A stretch of DNA of 33,396 nucleotides from an uncultured Chitinophagaceae bacterium (GTDB lineage: Bacteria > Bacteroidota > Bacteroidia > Chitinophagales > Chitinophagaceae), in the NCBI GenBank assembly GCA_936908745.1, contig CAKZFX010000025.1, forward strand, positions 1 to 33,396, in the 5' to 3' direction. The notes under the pieces are model-generated. The model was not told the DNA's origin and ran no database searches. It saw only the letters and a list, made by a program, of their open reading frames with translations. The translations under genes were made by a program, and so were the position numbers. This document shows, one piece after another, positions 6,823 to 15,703 of this stretch; position 1 is the first letter of the stretch; each line of letters starts with the position of its first letter.

Positions 6823-9813
6823 ATGAAAGTAGTTGCTGCGCTCACTGTTTTTTGTTGTGGAATGCTGTTAAGTCTTTGTTCAAACGGGCAAGGAAACTTT
6901 ACCGGTATCAACGGTTCGGTAGTAGAAATGCCTTGTTATCAAAACTGCATGAACCTCAACTTGCAGGTGCCACACCTGAAATCAGATGAACATTATACGG
7001 TAATCCCGCTTACATATCGTCCTTATCCATACACTACCAACTCTCTGAATGAACTGACAAACCTGTATGATGATGATAAATTCAGTGCAGTGATACCATT
7101 GCCATTTTCTATCAGTTTCTATGGGGCTGTTTACAACCAGGTAGTAGTTGGTTCAAATGGATTAGTAACATTTGATGTGGCCAACGCTAACTGTAATGCG
7201 GCGTATTCAATAGCCAATACAATCCCATATGCCGGAGGCACTATCTGTGTGCAATCGGGAGTCTATTATCCCAGGGCAAGTGTAATGGGTATCTTTTCTG
7301 ATATTGATGCAAGTGCTGCAGCCAGTCCTTCCGACAGGAAAATAGAATGGAGAATGGAAGGCACAGCGCCTTTCCGGCGTTTTGTTGCCAGTTTTTATCA
7401 TGTAGGAATGTATGGTGTTTCACCCAATGCCAGTTGCAACCGGCTTTCGCCTACTACTTTCCAGATTGTTATCAATGAATCCATTGCTGCCATTGATGTT
7501 TATATCGAAAACAAGCAATGTGCTGACAACAGTAATGGCGGGCGGGCGATACTGGGTGCACAAAACTGGGACCGTGACCAGGCCGTGGCTGCTACCGGGA
7601 AAAATGCTACTGCGTGGACAGCCGAAAGAGAAGCGTATCGTTTCCTGCCATCCGGCGCTACATCCCGTTTTGTGCGGGCTGAAATATATGCCTATGATGG
7701 TACCACATTGCTTTCAACAGCCACGCCTGGATTTACCGCAAGCCCCACTACTGTTGACCTTGACTTTGGCAATATTTGCGTTACCGGCACCTCACAACAA
7801 TTCATCGCCCGTACTACGTATACATCCGCTATTGATGCAACACAATTCATTGTATTGAACGATACGTTTACCATCCGTAAATCACAAATGACCGCCACCT
7901 ATACAACCACTCCTGCTTCATGCGCAGGTGCGTCAGACGGAACGATTACAATGAACCTTGCCAATGGCGGCGGACCTTACAACTATTCAGTGGATGGCGG
8001 TACGCCGGTCAGTAATCCTTCCGCTACATTTACATTTACCAATCTTCCGGCAGGTGCGCATACCATCCGGGCAACAGGTGCATTTACTTGTGACTCTGAT
8101 CCTATTATCGTCAACATCACCGATGGCCCGCCACTGACAACAACGGCCTCTGTCTCCAATGTACTGTGCAATGCAGGTACAACAGGCTCTATCACCGTTA
8201 CCCAACCAACAGCCGGTGCGCCGCCTTATACTTATTCATTAGACGGTATCAACTGGCAAACCAGTAACATATTTAATGGGCTGGCAGCCGGCGACTATAT
8301 TGTTTACTACCGTTCGGGAAATGGATGCGCCGGCCAACTAAACAGAACTGTTACCGAACCTCCTGTATTAAGCGCTACGGCATCTTCGTCGGCAGTTATT
8401 TGCAATGGAGAATCAAACGGAAAAATCAGCGTTGCTGTGCCCACAGGCGGCACAGCGCCTTATGAATACTCCATTGATGGAGTAAACTGGCAAGCCAGCA
8501 ATGAATTTACTGTTGCTGCCAATACCTACAATGTGATCGTACGTGATGCTAATGGCTGCACGGTTACTAACTCAGTTACTGTTACACAGCCAACCGCGTT
8601 ATCTGCTACAGCCACCACTACAAATGCAACTTGTAATGGTGGAAATGATGGAACGATCACTGTGACTGCAAACGGAGGCAACAGCAACTATCAATTCGCA
8701 ACGGATGCGGCAAGCTTCCAGAATTCAAATGTGTTTAATGTCGGCCCCGGCACTTATACAATTACAGTAAAGGATAACTTAGGTTGTACGTATACGTTGC
8801 CAGGCGTTGTCGTGGGTTTAACAAATGACCTTACCTACACCGCACCTGGAACGCCAACTATTTGTGAAGGAGCTTCCGCACAACTCAGTATTACATCCAA
8901 TGCTACGGGATATACATGGTCGCCCGCCACAGGTTTAAGCAATGCAGGTATTGCTAATCCCGTTGCCAGCCCAACAGCCACAACAAACTATACAGTAACG
9001 CTTACCTATGGCCGCTGCACTGCGGATATAACTGCAACAGTAAATGTGAATGCGGCGCCGGTACCCGATGCCGGAGCGCAAGGATTTATCTGCTATGGCC
9101 AGAGCTATACCTTGCAGGCAAGTGGTGGTATTGACTATCGCTGGACACCATCAACTTATTTAGACAATCCAAATAGTGCAAACCCGGTAGCTACGCCCGA
9201 TCGTACGACGACTTATTCGCTTTCCATACTCCGTGATGCGAATGGTTGCCCTTCGCTGGTAACGGATGATGTGATCGTGGATGTAACACCACCGATCAAA
9301 GTGACGACTTTCCCTTTTGATACCATTGCCTACGCCGGTGATCAATTCCGCATACTGGCTACATCCGCAGCCACAAATTATTTATGGACGCCATCTGTTG
9401 GACTAAGCGCTGATAATATTGCTGACCCGATCGTAACGGCAGGCGCTGTGGGCGATGTGGTGGTATATAAAGTAACTGCTTCCACATCGGCAGGTTGCAA
9501 AGGCGAAGGTTTTGTGCGGGTGCAAGTGTATAAAGGCCCTGATATCTATGTAGCAAGCGGGTTTACACCTAATAATGACGGGCTGAATGATAAATTCTTC
9601 CCGCTGCCGGTAGGGATAAGGGAAATCAAATACTTCCGGGTATTTAACCGCAGTGGGCAGCTCATGTTTGAAACCCGTAAACTGAACGATGGATGGGATG
9701 GCAAAGTGGCAGGCAAAGACCAGCCAAATGGCGTGTATGTATGGATGGCAGAAGGTATTACAAGAGATGGCAAGGTTATAACGAAAAAAGGAACAGTTAC
9801 GCTGATACGTTGA
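6823..9813 (+). CDS. Large secreted SprB-repeat protein with T9SS type B sorting domain
   Basis: This 996-aa protein is exported by Sec and then by the type IX secretion system to the cell surface or medium. A signal peptide covers about residues 1-23 (hydrophobic VAALTVFCCGMLLSLC, then SNGQG). Next comes a Cys-containing N-terminal domain typical of gliding-associated proteins (LQVPHLKSDEHYTV...). Four SprB-type repeats follow at about 365-664, each starting near C-N/A-G-x-x-x-G-x-I and carrying Y-x-x-D-G motifs. Two or more Ig/PKD-like Trp-containing blocks (YTWSPATGLS, YRWTPSTYLD, YLWTPSVGLS) follow them. The C-terminal domain at about 905-996 starts with the diagnostic FTPNNDGLNDKF and ends GTVTLIR. 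No PorP/SprF partner lies next to it. An adhesin, matrix or gliding function is inferred from the family; the ligand is unknown. A terminator follows at 9847. Confidence 0.92.
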   Translation: MKVVAALTVFCCGMLLSLCSNGQGNFTGINGSVVEMPCYQNCMNLNLQVPHLKSDEHYTVIPLTYRPYPYTTNSLNELTNLYDDDKFSAVIPLPFSISFYGAVYNQVVVGSNGLVTFDVANANCNAAYSIANTIPYAGGTICVQSGVYYPRASVMGIFSDIDASAAASPSDRKIEWRMEGTAPFRRFVASFYHVGMYGVSPNASCNRLSPTTFQIVINESIAAIDVYIENKQCADNSNGGRAILGAQNWDRDQAVAATGKNATAWTAEREAYRFLPSGATSRFVRAEIYAYDGTTLLSTATPGFTASPTTVDLDFGNICVTGTSQQFIARTTYTSAIDATQFIVLNDTFTIRKSQMTATYTTTPASCAGASDGTITMNLANGGGPYNYSVDGGTPVSNPSATFTFTNLPAGAHTIRATGAFTCDSDPIIVNITDGPPLTTTASVSNVLCNAGTTGSITVTQPTAGAPPYTYSLDGINWQTSNIFNGLAAGDYIVYYRSGNGCAGQLNRTVTEPPVLSATASSSAVICNGESNGKISVAVPTGGTAPYEYSIDGVNWQASNEFTVAANTYNVIVRDANGCTVTNSVTVTQPTALSATATTTNATCNGGNDGTITVTANGGNSNYQFATDAASFQNSNVFNVGPGTYTITVKDNLGCTYTLPGVVVGLTNDLTYTAPGTPTICEGASAQLSITSNATGYTWSPATGLSNAGIANPVASPTATTNYTVTLTYGRCTADITATVNVNAAPVPDAGAQGFICYGQSYTLQASGGIDYRWTPSTYLDNPNSANPVATPDRTTTYSLSILRDANGCPSLVTDDVIVDVTPPIKVTTFPFDTIAYAGDQFRILATSAATNYLWTPSVGLSADNIADPIVTAGAVGDVVVYKVTASTSAGCKGEGFVRVQVYKGPDIYVASGFTPNNDGLNDKFFPLPVGIREIKYFRVFNRSGQLMFETRKLNDGWDGKVAGKDQPNGVYVWMAEGITRDGKVITKKGTVTLIR

Positions 9814-9846
9814 TAAGTTTCCCGCTGATGGGTATAAGATAAAATG

Positions 9847-9877
9847 AAAGCCACCGGATTTAATTCGGTGGCTTTTT
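9847..9877 (+). terminator. Rho-independent terminator after SprB-repeat gene
   Basis: A perfect 10-bp stem (AAAGCCACCG / CGGTGGCTTT) is extended inward by GAT/ATT pairs and followed by a T run ending TTTTTATT. It lies 34 bp after the stop codon and directly in front of the purA promoter. Confidence 0.9.
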
Positions 9878-9887
9878 ATTGAACCCG

Positions 9888-9895
9888 TATTTTTG
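9888..9895 (+). promoter_or_regulatory. purA -7 promoter box
   Basis: TATTTTTG is a perfect match to TAnnTTTG. It lies 23 bp before the purA ATG and just after the upstream terminator. It would give a leader of about 15 nt. The -33 position falls inside the terminator and shows no TTTG. Confidence 0.55.
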
Positions 9896-9918
9896 CGGCT
9901 CTTGTTAAATATCCAATC

Positions 9919-11187
9919 ATGGTAGATGTATTACTCGGCCTCCAATGGGGCGATGAAGGAAAAGGAAAAATAGTAGATTATTTCGCCAGCAATTACGATG
10001 TGATCGCCCGTTTCCAGGGTGGCCCCAATGCGGGACATACGTTATACGTAGGCGATAAAAAAGTAGTGCTGCACCAGATACCTTCCGGTGTGTTTCATGC
10101 CAATACTGTCAACCTGATCGGCAATGGGGTGGTGCTCGACCCGGTTACGCTGAAAAAGGAGTGTGATATCGTTGCCGGTTTTGGCATCGATCTGAAAAAA
10201 AATCTTTTTATCTCCGAAAGAACACACCTGATCCTGCCAACGCACCGTGCATTGGATAAAGCAGCCGAACTATCGAAAGGCACACAAAAAATCGGCTCTA
10301 CGCTGAAAGGGATCGGGCCTACCTACATGGATAAAACAGGAAGAAATGGCCTGCGTGTTGGCGACCTGCTCGACAAAAACTTCACTACTGCTTATATCAA
10401 ACTGCGCCTGAAACACCAGAAACTGCTGGACAATTACTCTTTCAATGAAGACATTACAGCATGGGAAGAAGAATTCTTTGAGGCGCTGGAATTCCTGAAG
10501 CAACTGAACATCGTTAACGGCGAATACTTTATTAACGAGCAGATAAAAGCCGGTAAAAAAGTGCTGGCAGAAGGCGCACAGGGAACGATGCTGGATATTG
10601 ACTTTGGCACCTTCCCGTATGTAACTTCTTCTAATACGATCTCGGCAGGTGTATGCAATGGTTTGGGCGTGGCTCCGCAACTGATCAGGGACGTAATCGG
10701 CGTAACAAAAGCTTATTGCACCCGTGTGGGCGGTGGTCCTTTCCCGACCGAACTGGAAAATGAAACCGGCGAAGAACTCCGCAAGATTGGCAATGAATTT
10801 GGGGCCACAACAGGCCGTCCGCGCCGTTGTGGCTGGATTGACCTCGTGGCGTTGAATTTCGCCTGTATGGTCAACGGGGTTACTAAAATCGTAATGACAA
10901 AGGCAGACGTACTGGACGCTTTCAATGAATTACAGGTTTGTACAGATTATAATATCAATGGAACACCGAGCCGTGTGATCCCATTCCGCATGGAAAGAAT
11001 GCAGATTGAACCGGTTTATAAGAGCTTTAAAGGCTGGGATACACCAAGCAGCACGGCCACCAAGGCAGAAGAACTGCCTGCAACGATGACAGATTATGTG
11101 GCCTTTATCAACAACTACCTGGGTGTGGACGTTCATTACATTTCCAACGGCCCCGGTCGTGACCAGATAATCCATATAGCAAAATAG
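9919..11187 (+). CDS. purA: Adenylosuccinate synthetase
   Basis: PurA joins IMP and aspartate using GTP to give adenylosuccinate, the first committed step of AMP synthesis in the cytoplasm. The 422-aa length is normal. The GTP-binding signature LQWGDEGKGKIVDYFA is at residues 8-23, including the catalytic Asp and the P-loop-like GDEGKGK. The family patterns GPNAGHTLYV, IGSTLKGIGPTYMDKTGRNG, EGAQGTMLDIDFGTFPYVTSSNT and TTGRPRRCGWIDLVAL are all present. ATG at 9919 is the only sensible start, immediately ahead of the conserved VDVLLGLQWGDEG. It has its own promoter box and a preceding terminator. An 87-bp gap containing a hairpin separates it from the following acidic-protein gene. There are no purine genes nearby, as usual for purA. 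Confidence 0.98.
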   Translation: MVDVLLGLQWGDEGKGKIVDYFASNYDVIARFQGGPNAGHTLYVGDKKVVLHQIPSGVFHANTVNLIGNGVVLDPVTLKKECDIVAGFGIDLKKNLFISERTHLILPTHRALDKAAELSKGTQKIGSTLKGIGPTYMDKTGRNGLRVGDLLDKNFTTAYIKLRLKHQKLLDNYSFNEDITAWEEEFFEALEFLKQLNIVNGEYFINEQIKAGKKVLAEGAQGTMLDIDFGTFPYVTSSNTISAGVCNGLGVAPQLIRDVIGVTKAYCTRVGGGPFPTELENETGEELRKIGNEFGATTGRPRRCGWIDLVALNFACMVNGVTKIVMTKADVLDAFNELQVCTDYNINGTPSRVIPFRMERMQIEPVYKSFKGWDTPSSTATKAEELPATMTDYVAFINNYLGVDVHYISNGPGRDQIIHIAK

Positions 11188-11217
11188 TTGTTAGTACGAG
11201 CGAAAAATTCTCTTTTA

Positions 11218-11252
11218 AAAATTTGGCGAATTAAAAACTTCGCTGAAATTTT
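11218..11252 (+). other. Stem-loop in purA to acidic-protein gap
   Basis: AAAATTT / AAATTTT outer arms and GCGAA / TTCGC inner arms enclose an 8-nt loop. No T run follows on the plus strand, so it is not a canonical terminator. It may lower readthrough from purA or form a leader structure for the acidic protein gene that starts 23 bp later. Confidence 0.5.
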
Positions 11253-11274
11253 ACAGCAATAACCCTGACAGTGT

Positions 11275-11721
11275 ATGGCAAAACCAGAAAAAGAAAAGAA
11301 GCCAGTTTCTAAAGCTGGCGACGAATCAGAAAAAAATGCTGCGAAGAAAGCATCTCCTAAACCTAAGAAAAAGGAAGAGGAAGATGATGATGACGATTTT
11401 GAAGATGACGAAGAAGATGCAGCCCCCGCAAAAAAAGGTGCAAAAGCAAAGAAAGGCGGTAACGATGACGACGATGATGATGACGCAGGCGAAGACGAAG
11501 TAGATGATTGGGACAAACCCGAAGAAGAAGACAACTGGGACCCTGACTTCGAAGAATTCGATATGCCGAAATCAAAAGGCAAGAAAGCCAGTGGTGGCAG
11601 TGGCGGCGGCGCTGGTAAAAAAGGCGGCGACGACGACGATGATTTCAAAATGGACGATGAATTCAAAGACCTCTTTAATGATAAAGATGACTTTGATGAC
11701 GACGATGATGATGACTATTAA
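11275..11721 (+). CDS. Highly acidic low-complexity protein, unknown function
   Basis: This 148-aa soluble protein is built almost entirely of Asp, Glu, Lys, Gly and Ala. I do not recognise a family. It opens with a Lys/Ala/Pro-rich basic stretch (residues 1-35). Alternating Asp/Glu runs and short KK-rich breaks follow. There is one aromatic, less repetitive island near residues 78-100 (VDDWDKPEEEDNWDPDFEEF), a Gly/Ser linker (GGSGGGAGKKGG), and a tail of DEFKDLFNDKDDFDD ending in seven Asp and a Tyr. There is no signal peptide or membrane helix. It must be intrinsically disordered. The in-frame Trp/Phe island argues that it is coding and not a simple repeat expansion. Its stop codon is 8 bp from the next start codon, so it is probably co-transcribed with pabB. 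Acidic tails of this kind occur in nucleic-acid-mimic and RNA-polymerase delta-type proteins; that role is only a guess. Confidence 0.75.
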   Translation: MAKPEKEKKPVSKAGDESEKNAAKKASPKPKKKEEEDDDDDFEDDEEDAAPAKKGAKAKKGGNDDDDDDDAGEDEVDDWDKPEEEDNWDPDFEEFDMPKSKGKKASGGSGGGAGKKGGDDDDDFKMDDEFKDLFNDKDDFDDDDDDDY

Positions 11722-11729
11722 TTAAACGA

Positions 11730-13031
11730 GTGAAAGAAAAAAATCCCACACACGGTTCGTATGCGACCGGTGATTTAGGGGAAATAAAAGAGAAAGTGCT
11801 GAACTGGTTACCACAGTTCAGCACTTTTTGTTTCCTCGACAATCACCAGTACCAGTTGCCCGGTCATTCAGAAGAATGCCTGGTGGCCGCCGGTGTGAAG
11901 CGTACAATAAAATACGAGCCCGGGGTGCTGGATGCACTGGATATATTCACCCGTGAAAAAAAATCATGGCTTTTTGGTCATTTGGGATATGACCTGAAAA
12001 ATGAGATCGAAAACCTCTCTTCTTCGCATCCCGATGGGATTGGATTTTCACCACTTTTCTTTTTTGAACCGGCCATTGTTCTAAAAATCAGCGCCGGTAC
12101 AATAAGTATTGAAGCCGATGACCCTGATGCAGTGTTTGCCGCTATTCGGCAAACAGCCATAGAAAACGAACACTCGCCAGCAAAATACACTTCCATTCAA
12201 AGCCGGTTAAGCAAGAATGAATATGTAGCTATAATAAAAAAACTGCAACAACATATTCTTCGTGGCGATTGCTACGAGATCAACTATTGCCAGGAGTTTT
12301 TTGCCGGGCAAACAGCTATTAACCCTGTTGACGTCTTTCAACAACTAAGTACGGCTTCGCCCAATCCATTTGCTGCTTTATACCGTTTAGATAATCAATG
12401 GCTGCTTTGCGCCAGCCCCGAACGTTACTTACAAAAAAAGGGAAACAGGATTTTATCACAGCCGATCAAGGGAACGGCAGCAAGGGATTTACTGCATGAA
12501 GAACAGGACAAGATCAACAAAGCAGCATTGCTGCACAGTGAAAAAGACCGTTCTGAAAATGTAATGGTGGTGGACCTGGTAAGAAATGACCTCTCAAAGG
12601 TTTGCGAAGAAGGCACGGTGAAAGTGGATGAGCTGTTTGGCATTTACTCCTTCCCGCAGGTGCACCAGATGATCTCCACCATCAGTGGTGAATTAAAAAC
12701 AGGGGCTTCTTTTTCCGATATCATCAAAGCCAGCTTCCCGATGGGATCAATGACGGGTGCGCCCAAAAAGCGGGTGATGGAGCTGATAGAGCAATATGAA
12801 AAAACAAAACGGGGTATCTTCTCCGGCGCCGTAGGTTATATTTCACCCGATGGTGACTTTGACTTCAATGTCGTTATCCGCAGTATCATGTATAATGCTG
12901 CCACTGACTATCTTTCTTTCCAGGCGGGTTCTGCCATTACCTTCTACAGCGATCCCGAAAAAGAATGGGAGGAATGTTTATTAAAAGCGGCGGTGTTAAA
13001 AAAGGTATTGAATGATACAGCGGCTTTGTGA
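11730..13031 (+). CDS. pabB: Aminodeoxychorismate synthase component I (chorismate-binding enzyme)
   Basis: This enzyme converts chorismate plus ammonia to 4-amino-4-deoxychorismate for p-aminobenzoate and folate synthesis. The 433 aa contain the chorismate-binding domain in the C-terminal two thirds. Its motifs are RGDCYEINYCQEF, FAALYRLDNQWLLCASPERYL, SENVMVVDLVRNDLSKVCEEG, GSMTGAPKKRVMELI and FSGAVGYISPDGDFDFNVVIRSI. The motif PIKGT, with Lys247, is the feature that separates PabB from anthranilate synthase TrpE (which has PIAGT), so PabB is favoured. The start is GTG at 11730, 8 bp after the acidic-protein stop; no nearby ATG fits. There is no glutamine amidotransferase (PabA) or lyase (PabC) in the window. 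The gene converges on the minus-strand transglycosylase across a long inverted repeat. Confidence 0.88.
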   Translation: MKEKNPTHGSYATGDLGEIKEKVLNWLPQFSTFCFLDNHQYQLPGHSEECLVAAGVKRTIKYEPGVLDALDIFTREKKSWLFGHLGYDLKNEIENLSSSHPDGIGFSPLFFFEPAIVLKISAGTISIEADDPDAVFAAIRQTAIENEHSPAKYTSIQSRLSKNEYVAIIKKLQQHILRGDCYEINYCQEFFAGQTAINPVDVFQQLSTASPNPFAALYRLDNQWLLCASPERYLQKKGNRILSQPIKGTAARDLLHEEQDKINKAALLHSEKDRSENVMVVDLVRNDLSKVCEEGTVKVDELFGIYSFPQVHQMISTISGELKTGASFSDIIKASFPMGSMTGAPKKRVMELIEQYEKTKRGIFSGAVGYISPDGDFDFNVVIRSIMYNAATDYLSFQAGSAITFYSDPEKEWEECLLKAAVLKKVLNDTAAL

Positions 13032-13092
13032 ACTTAGTGCCTTTGTGGGAAACTCTTACAATCAAGTGCATTATCCCACAAAGACACAAAGT
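13032..13092. repeat. 19-bp inverted repeat between convergent genes
   Basis: The arms ACTTAGTGCCTTTGTGGGA (13032-13050) and TCCCACAAAGACACAAAGT (13074-13092) pair with two mismatches around a 23-nt loop. The left arm begins directly after the pabB stop codon. Phrases like CTTTGTGTCTTTGTGG recur in intergenic DNA of many Bacteroidota as far as I recall, so this may be a dispersed palindromic element. It may also act as a two-way terminator, though there is no T run. Confidence 0.6.
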
Positions 13093-13099
13093 ACTCAGA

Positions 13100-13124
13100 A
13101 AAGCAGATAAAATCCTCCTGCTTT
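13100..13124 (-). terminator. Weak candidate terminator of lytic transglycosylase gene
   Basis: A 7-bp stem AAAGCAG / CTGCTTT has an 11-nt loop and is followed on the minus strand by TTTTC. It lies about 50 bp after the stop codon of the minus-strand gene. The stem is short and the T run short. Confidence 0.35.
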
Positions 13125-13174
13125 AAATAAGCTGCAAAATAAAAAGAGATTTACTACTTTAGAATGACTCCCGA

Positions 13175-14218
13175 CTAATTAGCGCTTCTCAACACCTCCT
13201 GCAACGACTCATTCAATATCTCAAACTTCTTTTGCAAAAAAACAGTCATCTTCTCCGAAGGCAGGCGAAGGTCATAAGCACTTTTGGTAGCCACATGGCT
13301 GTCAAAATTGGGATTATAACGATTGAATGTAGTGGCGTCCAGTTCCACATACTTCATCAACACAGAAGCTTTGTATCGCCCGCTGATCGGCTGCAGCTTG
13401 CTGTTCTTCAGCTCTTCTTCATTCAGCGTAGGATTGGTATTGACGATCACATCTTTTGTTTCCTGTTTGGTCAGTGTGGTTACACCGCCTTCACCTTCCA
13501 TGATGTAGTGCGTGGCAATAAACTTTTTGACGTGGTTCTTGGATTCATTGGGCAGCGCATGTTGCAGCGTCCAGAAATCACGGCTGCCGCTGCGGCGGAT
13601 GGCTTTGTTTACATTGCCCGGGCCACCGTTATACGCAGCGATCACCAGCAGCCAGTCGCCATACATTTCATAAAGATCTTTGAGCAACCTGGCGGCAACG
13701 TGGGTGCTTTTCAGGTAATCCGTTCTTTCGTCAAACTGTGGCGTCACCCGCATACCATACATCCTTGCCGTGGCGGGCATCAATGCCCAGGGGCCTACAG
13801 CGCCAGCCCATGAAAGCGCATTTACTTTTAAACCCGATTCAATAACGGCGAGATACTTCAGCTCCTTTGGCAATCCATGCTGCGTCAAAATCTCATCAAT
13901 CATATCAAAATAGGGGCGTCCCCAATCTTTCATCTTCTTTAAACCTGATGCATTTTTGCGCATATAATCCTGCACAAACGTAATCGCCTGAGGATTCAAA
14001 TGCTGACCGCTGACGCCATCGCCAAGGCTGCTGGACGTAAATAAATTGCGGAAACCTTTTTTCAGGTCATTGTAAACAGGCACGGAGTCTTTTTTAACCA
14101 CCGTGTCAACTATGGCTACGCTTTCGGGTAGAATGATCTGCGCTGAACCTGCAAGGGAACAACCCATCAACACAGCCAATAAAAGACTGCTGTTAAATAT
14201 GTTTTTTTTGATAGACAC
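13175..14218 (-). CDS. Membrane-bound lytic murein transglycosylase, MltD-like SLT domain
   Basis: This enzyme cleaves peptidoglycan between MurNAc and GlcNAc in the periplasm, leaving 1,6-anhydroMurNAc. The 347 aa begin with a signal peptide (KKNIFNSSLLLAVLMGCSLAGSAQ). MGCSL could be a lipobox, but SAQ suggests signal peptidase I instead. The SLT domain spans about residues 105-235. It carries the catalytic Glu in LAVIESGLKVNALS, then GAVGPWALMPATARMYG, and the AYNGGPGNV motif. No LysM repeats are present, unlike classical MltD; the C-terminus has a short region of unknown fold. The start is GTG at 14218, only 2 bp after the gatA stop codon, so it is translated from the gatA operon. I find no other start that keeps the basic n-region of the signal peptide. 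Confidence 0.88.
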   Translation of the reverse strand: MSIKKNIFNSSLLLAVLMGCSLAGSAQIILPESVAIVDTVVKKDSVPVYNDLKKGFRNLFTSSSLGDGVSGQHLNPQAITFVQDYMRKNASGLKKMKDWGRPYFDMIDEILTQHGLPKELKYLAVIESGLKVNALSWAGAVGPWALMPATARMYGMRVTPQFDERTDYLKSTHVAARLLKDLYEMYGDWLLVIAAYNGGPGNVNKAIRRSGSRDFWTLQHALPNESKNHVKKFIATHYIMEGEGGVTTLTKQETKDVIVNTNPTLNEEELKNSKLQPISGRYKASVLMKYVELDATTFNRYNPNFDSHVATKSAYDLRLPSEKMTVFLQKKFEILNESLQEVLRSAN

Positions 14219-14220
14219 GA

Positions 14221-15657
14221 TTAAGCCTGCTTCGCTTTCAATAACTGATGCGAAACCTGCAACAAAGGTAGCTCATCAAAACGGTTGGCCATAAGCTGTA
14301 AGCCAAACGGCATCCCGTTGCTATGTGTAAAAAGGGGAACAGAAATAGCAGGACAACCCACGAGATTCGCCATTACTGTATAAATATCAGCGAGGTACAT
14401 AGCGATAGGGTCTTCCATTTTTTCGCCGATTTTGAAAGCAGGCGTGGGCGAAGTGGGCATGATAATGAAATCATAATTTTTGAAAACCGCTTCGGTTTTC
14501 TCCCGCAGCAGTTGCCGCACACGTTGCGCTTTGGTAAAATACGCATCAAAATAACCGGCGCTTAAAACAAACGTGCCCAGCATAATGCGGCGCTTAACCT
14601 CCTTGCCAAAACCTTCTGAACGGCTGAGCTCATAAAAGCTGTTGAGGTCAACATTTTTATCAGGAGTGCGATGGCCAAATTTTACGCCGTCGTAGCGGGA
14701 AAGGTTGGATGACGCTTCGGCTGTTGTCAAAACGTAATATGCAGGCACGATATAATCCAGTAATTCAAAAGGAACGGCTTCTACCGTATGGCCTTGTGCT
14801 TTCAGTTCATTAGCCTTTGCCAAAATGGACTGGCTGATCTCCGGGTCAATCGCGGGGTGCTCCAGCGCTTCGCTGAAATAGGCAAAACGGAATTTTTGAT
14901 CGCTTTCTACCTGCGAAGAATAGGCAGGTACTTCTTTTTGAGAGACCGTGCTGTCAAATTCATCGGCACCGGCCATTACTTCCAGCAGCAGGGACACATC
15001 AGGGATATTGTTGCCAAAAACGCCGATTTGGTCGAACGAGGAAGCGTAAGCGATCAACCCGTAGCGTGAAATGCGTCCATAGGTCGGTTTTAAGCCCACC
15101 AGGCCACAGAAATCGGCTGGCTGACGTACAGAGCCACCCGTATCAGAGCCCAGGGAAGCCATACATAAACCCGCCTGGACGGCCACTGCCGATCCGCCGG
15201 AAGAACCACCGGGAACCCGGGTTTCGTCCTTTGCGTTCAGCACACGCCCATAAGCCGAATTTTCATTGGTGGAACCCATTGCAAACTCGTCGCAATTCAG
15301 GTTGCCAATGATAATAGCTTCTTCTGCCAGCAACTTTTCAATCGCTGTCGCTGAATAAATAGAATGAAAGCCTTCGAGTATTTTAGAGGAAGCGGTGAGT
15401 TGATGGCCTTTATAAGCGATCACATCTTTGATGCCGATCACCACGCCGTGTAACCGTTGCATACCAGCGCCACTGCTTCTTCTTGCATCCAGTTCTTTTG
15501 CTTTGGCGATGGCCTCTTCGGCATACACCTCAATAAAGGCATTTAAGTGACCGGATGAATGGATCGCCTGCAGGTAATGCTCCACTGCCTGCAAACAGGT
15601 TACATTTCCTTCCTGCAATTGGGCATGGTATTGCTCAATGGAAGAATACTCAAACAA
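14221..15657 (-). CDS. gatA: Glutamyl-tRNA(Gln)/aspartyl-tRNA(Asn) amidotransferase subunit A
   Basis: GatA releases ammonia from glutamine for transamidation of Glu-tRNA(Gln) by GatB within GatCAB. The 478-aa protein has the full amidase signature (PGGSSGGSAVAVQAG and SLGSDTGGSVRQPA). The Ser-cisSer-Lys triad is present at Lys77, Ser152 and Ser176, with the same spacing as characterised GatA proteins. The motif NCDEFAMGSTNENSAYG is typical of true GatA as opposed to general amidases. The best start is TTG at 15657 (reads M-F-E-Y-S-S-I). The frame upstream holds no ATG before a stop, and the family N-terminus begins at this point. gatB and gatC are not in the window, which is common in Bacteroidota. 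It sits between tatA and the transglycosylase on the same strand. Confidence 0.95.
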   Translation of the reverse strand: MFEYSSIEQYHAQLQEGNVTCLQAVEHYLQAIHSSGHLNAFIEVYAEEAIAKAKELDARRSSGAGMQRLHGVVIGIKDVIAYKGHQLTASSKILEGFHSIYSATAIEKLLAEEAIIIGNLNCDEFAMGSTNENSAYGRVLNAKDETRVPGGSSGGSAVAVQAGLCMASLGSDTGGSVRQPADFCGLVGLKPTYGRISRYGLIAYASSFDQIGVFGNNIPDVSLLLEVMAGADEFDSTVSQKEVPAYSSQVESDQKFRFAYFSEALEHPAIDPEISQSILAKANELKAQGHTVEAVPFELLDYIVPAYYVLTTAEASSNLSRYDGVKFGHRTPDKNVDLNSFYELSRSEGFGKEVKRRIMLGTFVLSAGYFDAYFTKAQRVRQLLREKTEAVFKNYDFIIMPTSPTPAFKIGEKMEDPIAMYLADIYTVMANLVGCPAISVPLFTHSNGMPFGLQLMANRFDELPLLQVSHQLLKAKQA

Positions 15658-15703
15658 AAGCGATGGCTTTTTTGATTATTTATAAAAGACCCGGGGAGGG
15701 AGC

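Noticed and set aside
11218..11252. Terminator of purA
   Set aside because: The hairpin is real but has no following T run, so it is listed only as a stem-loop.
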